Origin: Oscillibacter ruminantium GH1
GTDB lineage: Bacteria; Bacillota; Clostridia; Oscillospirales; Oscillospiraceae
Reading direction: 5' to 3'
DNA: 64,000 nt
NCBI RefSeq assembly: GCF_000307265.1
Contig: NZ_DF158897.1
Location: 591,411 to 655,410 of the forward strand
Shown here: positions 8,576-17,512 of the stretch, piece after piece
Layout: every line of letters starts with the position of its first letter
Position numbering within the stretch: position 1 is the stretch's first letter
The notes under the pieces: model-generated
Told to the model about the DNA's origin: nothing
What the model saw: only the letters and a program-made list of their open reading frames with translations
Databases searched by the model: none
Position numbers and translations under genes: made by a program

Positions 8576-9470
8576 TTAGTACAATATAGTCTCCACGTCC
8601 AAATCAAATATCTCACCAATTTGTTCACATAACCAGTTAAATCTATCTTGTACTGATTCCTCATTCCACTGTTTTTTATAAGTACTTGCCATGTAATCAT
8701 TCACAATTTTTTGAGAAATTTGGTATACAGTTACTTGCCCCTGCTTGGTTACTGTCTTTTTACCGTTCTTATCTAACCCTTGATAAATAAAGATTTTCTC
8801 ATTGAAAGGGAAGTTCTGTGCTGCCTTATTCTTTGTACCACTCAACAAAGTCAAATTACCTAAAGTGTTTAGATACTGACCACCCTTAGGGAACATTTTC
8901 AACCATTTACTATTCTCTGCAGGTGTTTGTGGGTATACATGCTCAACATTCAGAGACTTGTAATCAAGAGAGATAAAGGAAACCTCATCTTCATCTGTCT
9001 GATAATACTCAATTACAGCAAGGACAGCTTTTAACCAACCTTCATAGTAAACCTCACCCTTCAGCTTACTTAAAACCTGTTGTTTTGTATTCATAGCATT
9101 TAACTTATCTTCCATTATAGCTTTTAAGCTATCAACAGAATCTTTGTTTTTAATGCCAATAAGGATATTGAAAAGAGTTTGTTTTAAACTATTTAACGTA
9201 ACCCCTGCTATGTAATTCAAGAAGAAGAAATTCCTTAAAGCTAACTGCAATTCTTCTTTATCGAGGTATTTTACGTGTTCTGCTGCTATTAACATAGTTG
9301 CCCAATACGAACCCCAAGGTAAATAAGGTAGGTATTTTTGCATCTCCTATATAATCTGCAAAAATATCCCTTATCAGATAGTCCAATGTGGTTGTAATCA
9401 AAGATGCTTGGTCATTTCTCACGTCACTTGTAAAAGCCCAATTATTACACAAGAATCGTAAAATCAAACT
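8576..9470 (-). pseudogene. GmrSD-like (DUF262/DUF1524) restriction protein remnant, HNH end
   Basis: The 255-codon frame ending at 8576 contains SLNVEHVYPQTPAENSKW and LGNLTLLSGTKNKAAQNFPF, the DUF1524 HNH-type signature at the C-terminus of GmrSD modification-dependent restriction enzymes. The N-terminal DUF262 part is absent. Just upstream, related sequence continues in a different frame (9350-9470, with VRNDQASLITTTLDYLIRDIF), indicating a frameshift near 9315-9345, and then ends. The TAG directly before ATG 9343 and lack of a proper ribosome site argue against a real start there. It is a decayed defence gene. Confidence 0.7.
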
Positions 9471-9848
9471 GGATTCTTGGGATATTGTGAGTTTACTTAT
9501 AAGTTTAGAAACAAACTACCTGATTACTTTGCACCTGAAACTTACACTGAAAAAATCAGACATGGTAAAGTCATAAAACAAGAATCATCACCTATACATC
9601 CTTTCGATGACTCTAATTTATCAGAAGCTGAACGATATGACTTGCTTGATAAAACTACTAAGAGTCAATGGCCAACAGGTCAATCAAAATATATTTTGAA
9701 CAGTAATGCTTTTTATACTCAAACAGGGGAGTTAGGTTATGTTTCTGAATTAGGTTTTGAGAACATATCAATTATGCAACAAATCAAGGACTATGCTCAG
9801 AAATTGTATGACGAGTTCTTACAAGTAAAGGAACGAAACAATTATTGA
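9462..9848 (+). pseudogene. C-terminal fragment of an unknown gene
   Basis: This plus-strand frame opens after a TAA at 9459-9461, has no ribosome site or ATG, and runs 128 codons to TGA 9848. The encoded segment (LPDYFAPETYTEKIRHGKVI, later LGYVSELGFENISIMQQI) reads like the C-terminus of a real protein, and it is followed by a good plus-strand terminator, both of which support a once-functional gene. I do not recognise the family. Its 5' part is missing at the point where it meets the opposite-strand GmrSD remnant. Confidence 0.5.
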
Positions 9849-9886
9849 GAAAAGAGATTAAGGATTTATCCTTAATCTCTTTTCTC
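9847..9886 (+). terminator. Rho-independent terminator
   Basis: An 18-bp stem with a 4-base TTTA loop (GAGAAAAGAGATTAAGGA and complement) ends in TCTTTTCTC, right at the stop of the plus-strand fragment. Confidence 0.75.
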
Positions 9887-10049
9887 TCAGTCAACTAACA
9901 TTTTATAAGTTTAAGTATCATCAGATACAACATCCTATTTTTACATATTTATGCGCTATAAAAAACATTGTAAATTTTTCAAATCTCAGATTTTTTGTGT
10001 TATACTATCTTTTGACAGGTCAATTTAAAGTTTTCACAACAGGCAAAAA

Positions 10050-10105
10050 CCCCTTGAAATCAAAGGATTCCTAAACCATGAGCAAGCTAAACAACATAAG
10101 CAGAT
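10050..10105. mobile_element. Right junction of the island with comM
   Basis: Host codons of comM are read on the minus strand through the conserved HNLLM motif, ending about 10,095-10,105. Past this point the sequence turns AT-rich and the frame runs LFSLLMV to a stop at 10,071. A hairpin (10050-10066) lies just inside the island. The point of insertion precedes the Walker A codons. The left junction and any integrase are outside the window, so element size is at least 10 kb. Confidence 0.75.
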
Positions 10106-10739
10106 TGTGTCCGCCTGCCGCGGCGATCTCCAGCGCCCGCTTTACGTTTTCCTGTCCCATCACGTCCCGCAGGTCCGGTAAATCCTCTGCTTTCTCCTCC
10201 GGGGACCAGCTTTGGGCGGGGGAGAGGGGCAGTTCGCCCCGGAGATGGGCCACCAGCGCGCCCACGTCCGCCACGCCGTAAACCGCCAGGCCCCCGGCGA
10301 GCGTGGCCTCGGCGGCGTTTTCCGCCGGGACGAACAGGGTAGCGATCCCCGCCTCCTTTGCCGCCAGCGCCATGGGCAGCACGCCGGAGACGCCCCGAAC
10401 CGCCCCGGTGAGGGACAACTCCCCCAAAAATGCCGCATCCGCCGGAATCTTCTTCAATTCCTCCGCGGCGGCCAGAATTCCAATGAAAATGGGCAGGTCA
10501 TAAACCGTTCCTGCCTTTTTCTGATTGGCGGGGGCAAGGTTCACCGTAATGCGGCTGACGGGAAATTTTACCCCGCAGTTTTTCACCGCCGCCCGGACTC
10601 GCTCCCGGGCTTCCCGCACGGCGGCGTCGGGCAGTCCCACGATGTCAAAAGCGGGCAGTCCGCCGGAGAGAAAACACTCCGCGCCCACCTCGTAACCCGC
10701 AATGCCGTTCAGACCCAGAGAACGGACGGATACCACCAT
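10071..10739 (-). pseudogene. comM: comM (yifB) 5' fragment, disrupted by island insertion
   Basis: The 222-residue frame begins like every ComM/YifB Mg-chelatase-like AAA+ protein (MVVSVRSLGLNGIAGYEV), with GLPDAAVREARERVRAA and VNLAPANQKKAGTVYDLP, and ends at GGHNLLM, directly before where GPPGSGKS (Walker A) is expected. The intact family has about 500 residues. The last seven codons are island sequence. ComM is a branch-migration helicase that extends strand exchange in natural transformation, so this copy cannot work unless the island excises. GGAGGTGGGCTC precedes the ATG at 10739. Confidence 0.9.
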
Positions 10740-11001
10740 GAGCCCACCTCCTTAACGATTGACAGTATAGCGGCAAAACGCCTGAGAAATCGGCTTTTCT
10801 CATACCCGGTGTGCCAAAAAGGGTAGTCCGACAAGTGCAAAAAAAGCAGACAGTTCAAACCTGCCGGAAGAAGCGGAGTTATTTTACCACAGAATGACGG
10901 AGATTGGAACCCTCCCGGAAAAAAAGTGCTTAAAAAAGTGAAGTTCTTTTGGGGTTTCCGCAGAAAAATGGAGATTTGCGCAAAAAATAACAAAGTCAAT
11001 A

Positions 11002-11030
11002 TTTACAGGGCAAAACCACAGTGCTATAAT
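11002..11030 (+). promoter_or_regulatory. Promoter of nifJ
   Basis: -35 TTTACA (11002-11007), 17-base spacer, extended -10 TGC-TATAAT (11025-11030). The leader of about 85 bases ends in a small hairpin (TGCCGC/GCGGCA, 11081-11100) right before TTAGGAGGT. Confidence 0.8.
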
Positions 11031-11120
11031 GGTTCTGCACGAATATTCGTTCGGGAAAGCGGATTCGTGGTTTTGTTAAAATGCCGCAGTCAGATGCGGC
11101 AACTATTAGGAGGTAAGTTT

Positions 11121-14100
11121 ATGGCAAGAAAGTTTAAGTCCATGGACGGTAACAACGCCGCTGCATACGTCAGCTATGCGTATACCGAAGTGGCGGGAAT
11201 CTATCCGATTACCCCGTCCTCCCCCATGGCAGACCTGGTGGACCAGTGGTCCGCCGCCGGCCAGAAGAACATCTTTGGCACCAAAGTTAAGGTGTGCGAG
11301 ATGCAGTCCGAGGCGGGCGCCTCCGGCACCGTCCACGGTTCTTTGACCGCCGGCGCCCTGACCACCACTTACACCGCTTCTCAGGGCCTGCTGCTGATGA
11401 TCCCCAACATGTATAAGATGGCCGGCGAGCTGCTGCCCGCCGTGTTCCATGTCTCCGCTCGTACGGTGTCTACCCATGCGCTGAACATTTTCGGCGATCA
11501 CTCTGACGTGATGGCCTGCCGCGCCAGCGGCTTTGCGCTGCTGTGCGAAGGCAACGTGCAGGAGGTCATGGACCTCTCTCCCGTGGCCCATCTGGCCGCC
11601 ATCGAGGGCCGCGTTCCCTTCGTGAACTTCTTTGACGGTTTCCGTACCTCTCACGAGATTCAGAAGGTCGCCGTGTGGGACTACGAGGATCTGAAGGAAA
11701 TGTGCGATATGGACGCTGTGACCGCGTTCCGCAAGCACGCGCTGAATCCTGAGCGCCCCAACATGCGCGGCTCTCACGAAAACGGCGATGTTTTCTTCCA
11801 GCACCGCGAAGCTTGCAACCAGTATTATGATGCTCTGCCCGCTGTGGTGGAGAAGTACATGGGCAAGATCAATGAGAAGCTGGGCACCGATTATCAGCTG
11901 TTCAACTACTATGGCGCAGCCGACGCCGACCGCGTCATCATTGCCATGGGTTCTGTGTGCGACGTGACCGAAGAGGTCATTGACTACATGAATGCACACG
12001 GCGAAAAGGTCGGCCTGCTGAAGGTCCGTCTGTATCGCCCCTTCGCTCCCGAGAAGATGCTGGCCGCTATCCCCGCCACGGCCAAGAAGATCGCTGTTCT
12101 GGACCGGACCAAGGAGCCCGGCTCTCAGGGCGAGCCTCTGTATCTGGATGTTGTCACCGCATTCGCAAACGCCGGCCGTCAGGCCACCATTATCGGCGGC
12201 CGTTATGGTCTGGGCAGCAAGGATACCCCGCCCCGGAGCATTTTTGCCGTGTATGACGAGTTGGCCAAGGCGGAACCCCGCCGTCAGTTCACCATCGGCA
12301 TCGTGGACGACGTTACCAACCTGTCCCTGCCTGAGCCCAAGTCTCCCTCTACCGCTGCGGCGGGCACCATCGAGTGCAAGTTCTGGGGTCTGGGCGGCGA
12401 CGGTACCGTCGGCGCAAACAAGAACTCCATTAAGATCATCGGCGACCATACCGACAAGTACATTCAGGCGTACTTCCAGTATGACTCCAAGAAGACCGGC
12501 GGCGTGACCATCAGCCATCTGCGCTTCGGTGACAAGGCGATCCGTAGCCCCTATTACATCAACAAGGCCGACTTCGTGGCCTGCCACGTTCCCGCTTACA
12601 TCTCCAAGGGCTTCCCCATCGTCCGCGATGTGAAGCCGGGTGGCACCTTCCTCATCAACTGTCAGTGGGACGATGCGGAGCTGAGCGAGAAGCTGGACGC
12701 CGTTTCCAAGCGCTATATCGCTGAGAACGACATTCAGGTTTACACCATCGACGCCATCGACTTGGCTCGGAAGATCGGCATGGGCAAGCGCACCAACACC
12801 ATTTTGCAGTCCGCCTTTTTCTCTCTGGCCAAGGTTCTGCCGGGCAGCGAGGCTGTGGGCTACATGAAGGATGCCGCCACCCATTCCTACCTGAAGAAGG
12901 GTCAGGACGTGGTGGATATGAACCACAAGGCCATCGACATGGGCGCCACCGCTTATAAAAAGTTCAATGTGCCCGCCGACTGGAAGGACGCGAAGGACGC
13001 CGTGGAGCCCAAGAAGGCCGTCGGTGCTCCCGCTCTTGTCAAGCAGGTGGAAGACATTTTGTGGCCCGTGGGCAAGATGGACGGCGACAGCCTGCCCGTT
13101 TCCGCATTCATGCCTCATGTGGACGGCCAGTTCGAGCTGGGCGCAGCCGCTTATGAAAAGCGCGGCGTGGCTGTCAGCGTTCCCACTTGGGACGCAACCA
13201 AGTGCATCCAGTGCAACCAGTGCGCTTATGTCTGCCCCCACGCCACCATCCGTCCCTACGCGCTGACCGAGGAGGAGGCCAAGGCCGCTCCCGCCGATGC
13301 GAAGATCGTGGACGTGAAGGCCGGCAAGGGCAAGGGCGTTTACAAGTTCACCATGGCCATCTCTCCGCTGGACTGCATGGGCTGCGGTGTGTGCGTGGGC
13401 CAGTGTCCCGTGGATGCTCTGGCCATGGTTTCTCAGGAGCAGGAAGCTCCCCAGCAGGCTGTCTTCGATTATTGTGTCTCCAAGGTTTCCGAGAAGAAGG
13501 ATATGCAGGACAACACCGTCAAGGGCAGCCAGTTCAAGCAGCCCCTGCTGGAGTTCTCCGGCTCCTGCGCCGGCTGCGCCGAAACCAGCTATGGCCGTCT
13601 CGTCACCCAGCTGTTCGGCGACCATATGTATATCGCCAACGCCACCGGCTGCTCCTCCATCTGGGGTGGTCCCGCCGCTACTTCTCCTTATTGCGTGAAC
13701 AAGGAAGGCCGCGGTCCCGCATGGTCCAACTCTCTGTTCGAGGATAACGCAGAGTTTGGTCTGGGTATGTTCCTGGGCCAGAACGCCATCCGCACCAGCC
13801 TGATCGAGAAGCTGGAAGTTGCCGCCAAGGTTGAAGCGAACCCCGCCGAGACCCGCGCCGCTATCCAGAAGTATTTGGATACCGTTGACAATGCCGAGGC
13901 CAATGCCGAGGCGGTCAAGGCTCTGATTCCCCAGTTGGAGAAGGGTGCTGCCGCCGGCTGCGCCGACTGCAAGGAAATCCTCGCCAACAAGGAATATCTG
14001 GCTAAGAAGTCCATGTGGATCTTCGGCGGCGACGGCTGGGCCTATGATATCGGCTTTGGCGGCGTGGATCACGTCCTTGCCTCCGGCAACGATGTGAACA

Positions 14101-14654
14101 TCTTCGTCTTCGATACCGAGGTCTATTCCAACACCGGCGGACAGGCGTCCAAGGCTTCCAACATCGGTCAGGTCGCTCAGTTCGCAGCTGCCGGTAAGGA
14201 AGTCAAGCAGAAGTCTCTGGCTGAGATTGCCATGAGCTATGGCTACATCTATGTGGCTCAGGTCGCCATGGGCGCCAACCCCGCTCAGACTTTGAAGGCG
14301 ATTCAGGAGGCCGAGGCATATCCCGGTCCGTCCCTGATCATCGGCTATTCCCCCTGCGAGATGCACAGCATCAAGGGCGGCATGATGAACGCTCAGAAGG
14401 AAATGAAGAAGGCTGTGGACTGCGGTTACTGGAACCTGTTCCGGTTTAACCCCGCCGCCGAGGGCGCAAAGTTCATTCTGGACTCCAAGGAGCCTGCCGG
14501 CGGTTATCAGGAATTCCTGATGAACGAGGCTCGCTATTCCCGTCTGACCCGCGAGTTCCCCGAGCGCGCCAACACCCTGTTCGCCAAGAGCGAAGAGGCT
14601 GCCAAGGAGCGTTTCGAGAAGCTGGTCAAGCTGAAGGCTATGTACGCCGACTGA
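11121..14654 (+). CDS. nifJ: Pyruvate:ferredoxin (flavodoxin) oxidoreductase
   Basis: This 1177-residue one-piece PFOR oxidises pyruvate with CoA to acetyl-CoA and CO2 and reduces ferredoxin, a central step of clostridial fermentation in the cytoplasm. The N-terminal domain has the conserved YPITPSSPMAD, followed by the CoA/domain II-III regions. Two 4Fe-4S sites appear as CIQCNQCAYVCP (about 694) and CMGCGVCVGQCP (about 752), and the TPP domain starts with CAGCAETSYGRL (about 816) and has GGDGWAYDIGFGG. ATG 11121 follows AGGAGGT, giving full family length. Strong promoter, own terminator, highly biased codons: a monocistronic, highly expressed gene. Confidence 0.98.
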   Translation: MARKFKSMDGNNAAAYVSYAYTEVAGIYPITPSSPMADLVDQWSAAGQKNIFGTKVKVCEMQSEAGASGTVHGSLTAGALTTTYTASQGLLLMIPNMYKMAGELLPAVFHVSARTVSTHALNIFGDHSDVMACRASGFALLCEGNVQEVMDLSPVAHLAAIEGRVPFVNFFDGFRTSHEIQKVAVWDYEDLKEMCDMDAVTAFRKHALNPERPNMRGSHENGDVFFQHREACNQYYDALPAVVEKYMGKINEKLGTDYQLFNYYGAADADRVIIAMGSVCDVTEEVIDYMNAHGEKVGLLKVRLYRPFAPEKMLAAIPATAKKIAVLDRTKEPGSQGEPLYLDVVTAFANAGRQATIIGGRYGLGSKDTPPRSIFAVYDELAKAEPRRQFTIGIVDDVTNLSLPEPKSPSTAAAGTIECKFWGLGGDGTVGANKNSIKIIGDHTDKYIQAYFQYDSKKTGGVTISHLRFGDKAIRSPYYINKADFVACHVPAYISKGFPIVRDVKPGGTFLINCQWDDAELSEKLDAVSKRYIAENDIQVYTIDAIDLARKIGMGKRTNTILQSAFFSLAKVLPGSEAVGYMKDAATHSYLKKGQDVVDMNHKAIDMGATAYKKFNVPADWKDAKDAVEPKKAVGAPALVKQVEDILWPVGKMDGDSLPVSAFMPHVDGQFELGAAAYEKRGVAVSVPTWDATKCIQCNQCAYVCPHATIRPYALTEEEAKAAPADAKIVDVKAGKGKGVYKFTMAISPLDCMGCGVCVGQCPVDALAMVSQEQEAPQQAVFDYCVSKVSEKKDMQDNTVKGSQFKQPLLEFSGSCAGCAETSYGRLVTQLFGDHMYIANATGCSSIWGGPAATSPYCVNKEGRGPAWSNSLFEDNAEFGLGMFLGQNAIRTSLIEKLEVAAKVEANPAETRAAIQKYLDTVDNAEANAEAVKALIPQLEKGAAAGCADCKEILANKEYLAKKSMWIFGGDGWAYDIGFGGVDHVLASGNDVNIFVFDTEVYSNTGGQASKASNIGQVAQFAAAGKEVKQKSLAEIAMSYGYIYVAQVAMGANPAQTLKAIQEAEAYPGPSLIIGYSPCEMHSIKGGMMNAQKEMKKAVDCGYWNLFRFNPAAEGAKFILDSKEPAGGYQEFLMNEARYSRLTREFPERANTLFAKSEEAAKERFEKLVKLKAMYAD

Positions 14655-14685
14655 TTGAAAAGCGGCAATCCGAAAACCTGATGAA

Positions 14686-14718
14686 AAGTCCCGGGCGCTT
14701 TGCGCCCGGGACTTTTTT
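14686..14718 (+). terminator. nifJ terminator
   Basis: GTCCCGGGCGC/GCGCCCGGGAC stem with TTT loop followed by TTTTTT, 34 bp after the nifJ stop. Confidence 0.95.
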
Positions 14719-14895
14719 GTGTGCTTTCCGGCAGAGAGCAACAGTGGTCAAGAGAAAAAGAAAATAGATCAATGGAGAAGGGCAGAGAGCGCTACTCTGC
14801 AAAGTGGTATAGAGAGACGATTAGGCAGAGAGACAGAGCTGCGAAAGAAAACCTGCGCGGAGACAAGGCGGCCAGCCTGCATATCAGCGGTGACT

Positions 14896-14942
14896 TTAAA
14901 AAATCAGTGTCGGCATCTATTTTTAGATGCCAGCACTGATTT
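14896..14942 (-). terminator. Terminator of the MMPL operon
   Basis: A 19-bp stem with one internal mismatch (AAATCAGTG..GGCATCTA and complement) and TTTT loop, with six T on the minus-strand side, ends the transcript from 19.9 kb. Confidence 0.75.
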
Positions 14943-15056
14943 GCGGTTTCGGGCCGCTTGGGCGGTTTCTTTTGCATGATGCGTTAAATGTGGTTGCCCC
15001 GATCTTTCCTCCCGGCGTTTCCGAGGGAAAGGGTCGGATGCCGACGCATGACGCGT

Positions 15057-17477
15057 TTAATGCGTCTGAGCCGGTTCCTTTTCTGGCGCTTCCTCAGCGT
15101 CGGGAGAAGGGGCCTCTTCCGGGGCGGCGGGCTTTTTACCCTTGCGGTGGAAAAGTGCCTTTTTAGGTCTATCTGCGTGCTTTTCCTTTTTAAAAGCCTT
15201 TTTGCCGCTTGCGGGTTCCTCTGTTTTTTGAGAGATCATCTCCGTTTGGGAATCTAACAGCGGTACTTTTTCGTCGGAAGTAGTTCCCTGAGCCGCCGAA
15301 AAGGTTTCGTCATCGGCCGGAGGGAGGGAGATGGAATCGTTTTTCTTCCCGGTGGGAAGTTTTTCTGCGGCAGAGGACAGCGCCTTTGCAATGCGAGAGG
15401 GCTTCACCGGCGGCGTGACCCGCCAATACCGGCTGGTCTTGTTGAACACCGGCTCACACACGCTGAGAATGGAGGGCATGATGAAAATGCTCATTGCGGC
15501 GGAAATCAGTGCGCCACGGGCCAGCATGACGCAGATCGTACCGATCAGGTCGATGCTGGAAACGAAGGAAACGCCCAGCGTTGCGCAGAAGAGCACCAGA
15601 GAGCTGGTGATAATGGAGGGGTCGGAGGAGGTAGCGGCAATGTGGATGGCCTCGTCCCGGCTCTTTCCGGCCCGCAGTTCCTCCTGAAAACGTGTCGTCA
15701 TTAAAATTGCGTAGTCCACCGTAGCGCCCAACTGAACACAGCCGATGATGGTGGGTGCGATGAATGGGATTTCGGTGCCGGTGAAATAGGGAACGCCCTG
15801 ATTGATAAAGATCGCCAATTCGATGGAGGACACCAGCACTACCGGAACAGAGATGGACTGGAACACGATGGCGACAATCAAGAAAATCGCAGCCACAGAG
15901 ATGTAGTTGGTTACGTTGAAGTCCACGGCGGAAGTTTCAATCAGGTCGTTGGTCATGGCGGCCTCGCCGGTGACCAGAGCTTGAGGGTCATACTGCTTGA
16001 TAATGCTTCGCATCTGCTCCAACTGCTGGGCGACCTCGGTAGATGCGGTGGCATACTTGGAGTTTACCATCATCATCTGCCAGCCGTCCTGCTTCAGCAT
16101 GGTGCGGACATCCTCCGGTACAAAGAACTCCGGGATACCCGCGCCCAGCATGGAGTGATAGGACAGAACCGAGGTGATGCCGGGCAGATTTTTAAGTGCG
16201 GTCTCCATGTCGCTCATATCTGTGGCGGAGACATCGTCCCGCAGGACCACAAAGTGAGACGTGGCCATGTCGAAGTCATCTTTCATCTTTTCGTTGGCGA
16301 CGATAGAGGGCAGATCCTGCGGCAGGGACTCATCCAGCTTATAGTAGATGCCCGCGTGGTTTTGCGCATAGATGGCGGGCACGAACAGCAGCAGCGCCAA
16401 AACCACATAGCGCCAACGATGCTTGAGAATGCGGACGTTGATTTTGTCAAAGCTTGGAATCAGCGTCCGGTGCTTATGCTTGTCGATTTGTTTGTCAAAA
16501 AGCAGCACCAGAGAGGGGAGAACCAGAATCACGGTGGCAATGCCCAGCACAACGCCCTTTGCCATGACGATGCCGATGTCCCGGCCCAGCGTCAGGCGCA
16601 TGAAGCACAGGGCCAAAAAGCCCGCGATAGTAGTCAGGCTGCTGCCGGAGAGGGAGCTGAATGCCGCCACGATGGCGCTTGCCATGGCGTCCCGTTTGTC
16701 CTCGTGATTTTCACGTTCCTCCTCATAGCGCCGGTAGAGGAAGATCGAATAGTCCATAGTCACGCCCAGCTGCAAAACGGCGGCAATGGCCTTGGTCAAA
16801 TAGGATATCTCACCTAAAAAGATATTGGAACCGAAGTTGTAAATGATGGCAAGTCCAATGCTGGCGAGAAAGATAAAGGGCAGCACCGTGGACTCCAGCG
16901 TCACAGACATGGCCACCAGCGCCAAAATCACAGCCAGCCCCACAAAGAGGGGCAGCTCGCTGTCCATCAGGTCGCGGGTATCCTTGATGACCACCGAGAA
17001 GCCCGCCAGAAAACACTTGTCGTTGCAGACAGAGCGCACCTGATCAATGGCTTCCATCGTCTCGTCGGACGCGCCGGGGTGGTCGTACTGAATGACCATC
17101 ATGGTGGCGTCTCCAGCGTAAAACATCTCTCGCAAGTCGGCGGGAATAAAGTCGGTGGGGATTTGGATGCCCACCAGACTGCTCACCCAAATAGCGTTGC
17201 TGACGCCGGGAATCTCCTGAATGTCCTGAATCAGCTGGCTGCTGTAACCTGCGGGCATTCCCTCTACGATCAGCATACTGGTGGCGGCCATCTGGAACGG
17301 CTCCTCCAGCAGCTTCTCGCCTTGGGAGGACTCTGCGTCCTGCGGCAGATACGAAAGAATATCATAGTTGATGCGAGTGGCAATAAAGCCCATCCCCGCC
17401 GGGATCAGAAGCAAAACGGCAATCAGCGCGATCAGCTTGGGCTTGCGGGTTAGGCCGTGCGCAACTTTTTGAATCAC
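15057..17477 (-). CDS. MMPL/RND-type membrane exporter
   Basis: The 806-residue protein has the duplicated RND layout: a membrane helix near the N-terminus, a large external loop, then a six-helix block (about 170-345), repeated in the second half (second external loop 380-520, helices 525-680). FLYRRYEEERENHEDKRDAM and YAILMTTRFQEELRAGKSRDEA are the matching cytoplasmic turns seen in MMPL/YdfJ-like proteins. The last 110 residues are a charged Lys/Pro/Glu tail. GTG 17477 follows AAGGAAGGTG. It lies 36 bp after the secreted partner gene; both are probably controlled by the divergent TetR gene. The cargo is unknown, perhaps lipids or toxic compounds. Confidence 0.88.
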   Translation of the reverse strand: MIQKVAHGLTRKPKLIALIAVLLLIPAGMGFIATRINYDILSYLPQDAESSQGEKLLEEPFQMAATSMLIVEGMPAGYSSQLIQDIQEIPGVSNAIWVSSLVGIQIPTDFIPADLREMFYAGDATMMVIQYDHPGASDETMEAIDQVRSVCNDKCFLAGFSVVIKDTRDLMDSELPLFVGLAVILALVAMSVTLESTVLPFIFLASIGLAIIYNFGSNIFLGEISYLTKAIAAVLQLGVTMDYSIFLYRRYEEERENHEDKRDAMASAIVAAFSSLSGSSLTTIAGFLALCFMRLTLGRDIGIVMAKGVVLGIATVILVLPSLVLLFDKQIDKHKHRTLIPSFDKINVRILKHRWRYVVLALLLFVPAIYAQNHAGIYYKLDESLPQDLPSIVANEKMKDDFDMATSHFVVLRDDVSATDMSDMETALKNLPGITSVLSYHSMLGAGIPEFFVPEDVRTMLKQDGWQMMMVNSKYATASTEVAQQLEQMRSIIKQYDPQALVTGEAAMTNDLIETSAVDFNVTNYISVAAIFLIVAIVFQSISVPVVLVSSIELAIFINQGVPYFTGTEIPFIAPTIIGCVQLGATVDYAILMTTRFQEELRAGKSRDEAIHIAATSSDPSIITSSLVLFCATLGVSFVSSIDLIGTICVMLARGALISAAMSIFIMPSILSVCEPVFNKTSRYWRVTPPVKPSRIAKALSSAAEKLPTGKKNDSISLPPADDETFSAAQGTTSDEKVPLLDSQTEMISQKTEEPASGKKAFKKEKHADRPKKALFHRKGKKPAAPEEAPSPDAEEAPEKEPAQTH

Positions 17478-17512
17478 AGGGAGTCACCTTCCTTTTCCAT
17501 ATCGGCGCTCCC

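Larger units (their letters stand above)
14655..15056. other. Intergenic region between convergent genes
   Basis: The 400-bp stretch holds the nifJ terminator and the terminator of the minus-strand export operon. The remaining sequence has only short overlapping frames without ribosome sites; I see no gene. Confidence 0.7.

Noticed and set aside
11106-14741. A 1211-codon frame opposite nifJ
   Set aside because: It mirrors a strong, motif-complete PFOR gene; its product is low-complexity Gly/His/Leu without a family match, a shadow of codon bias.
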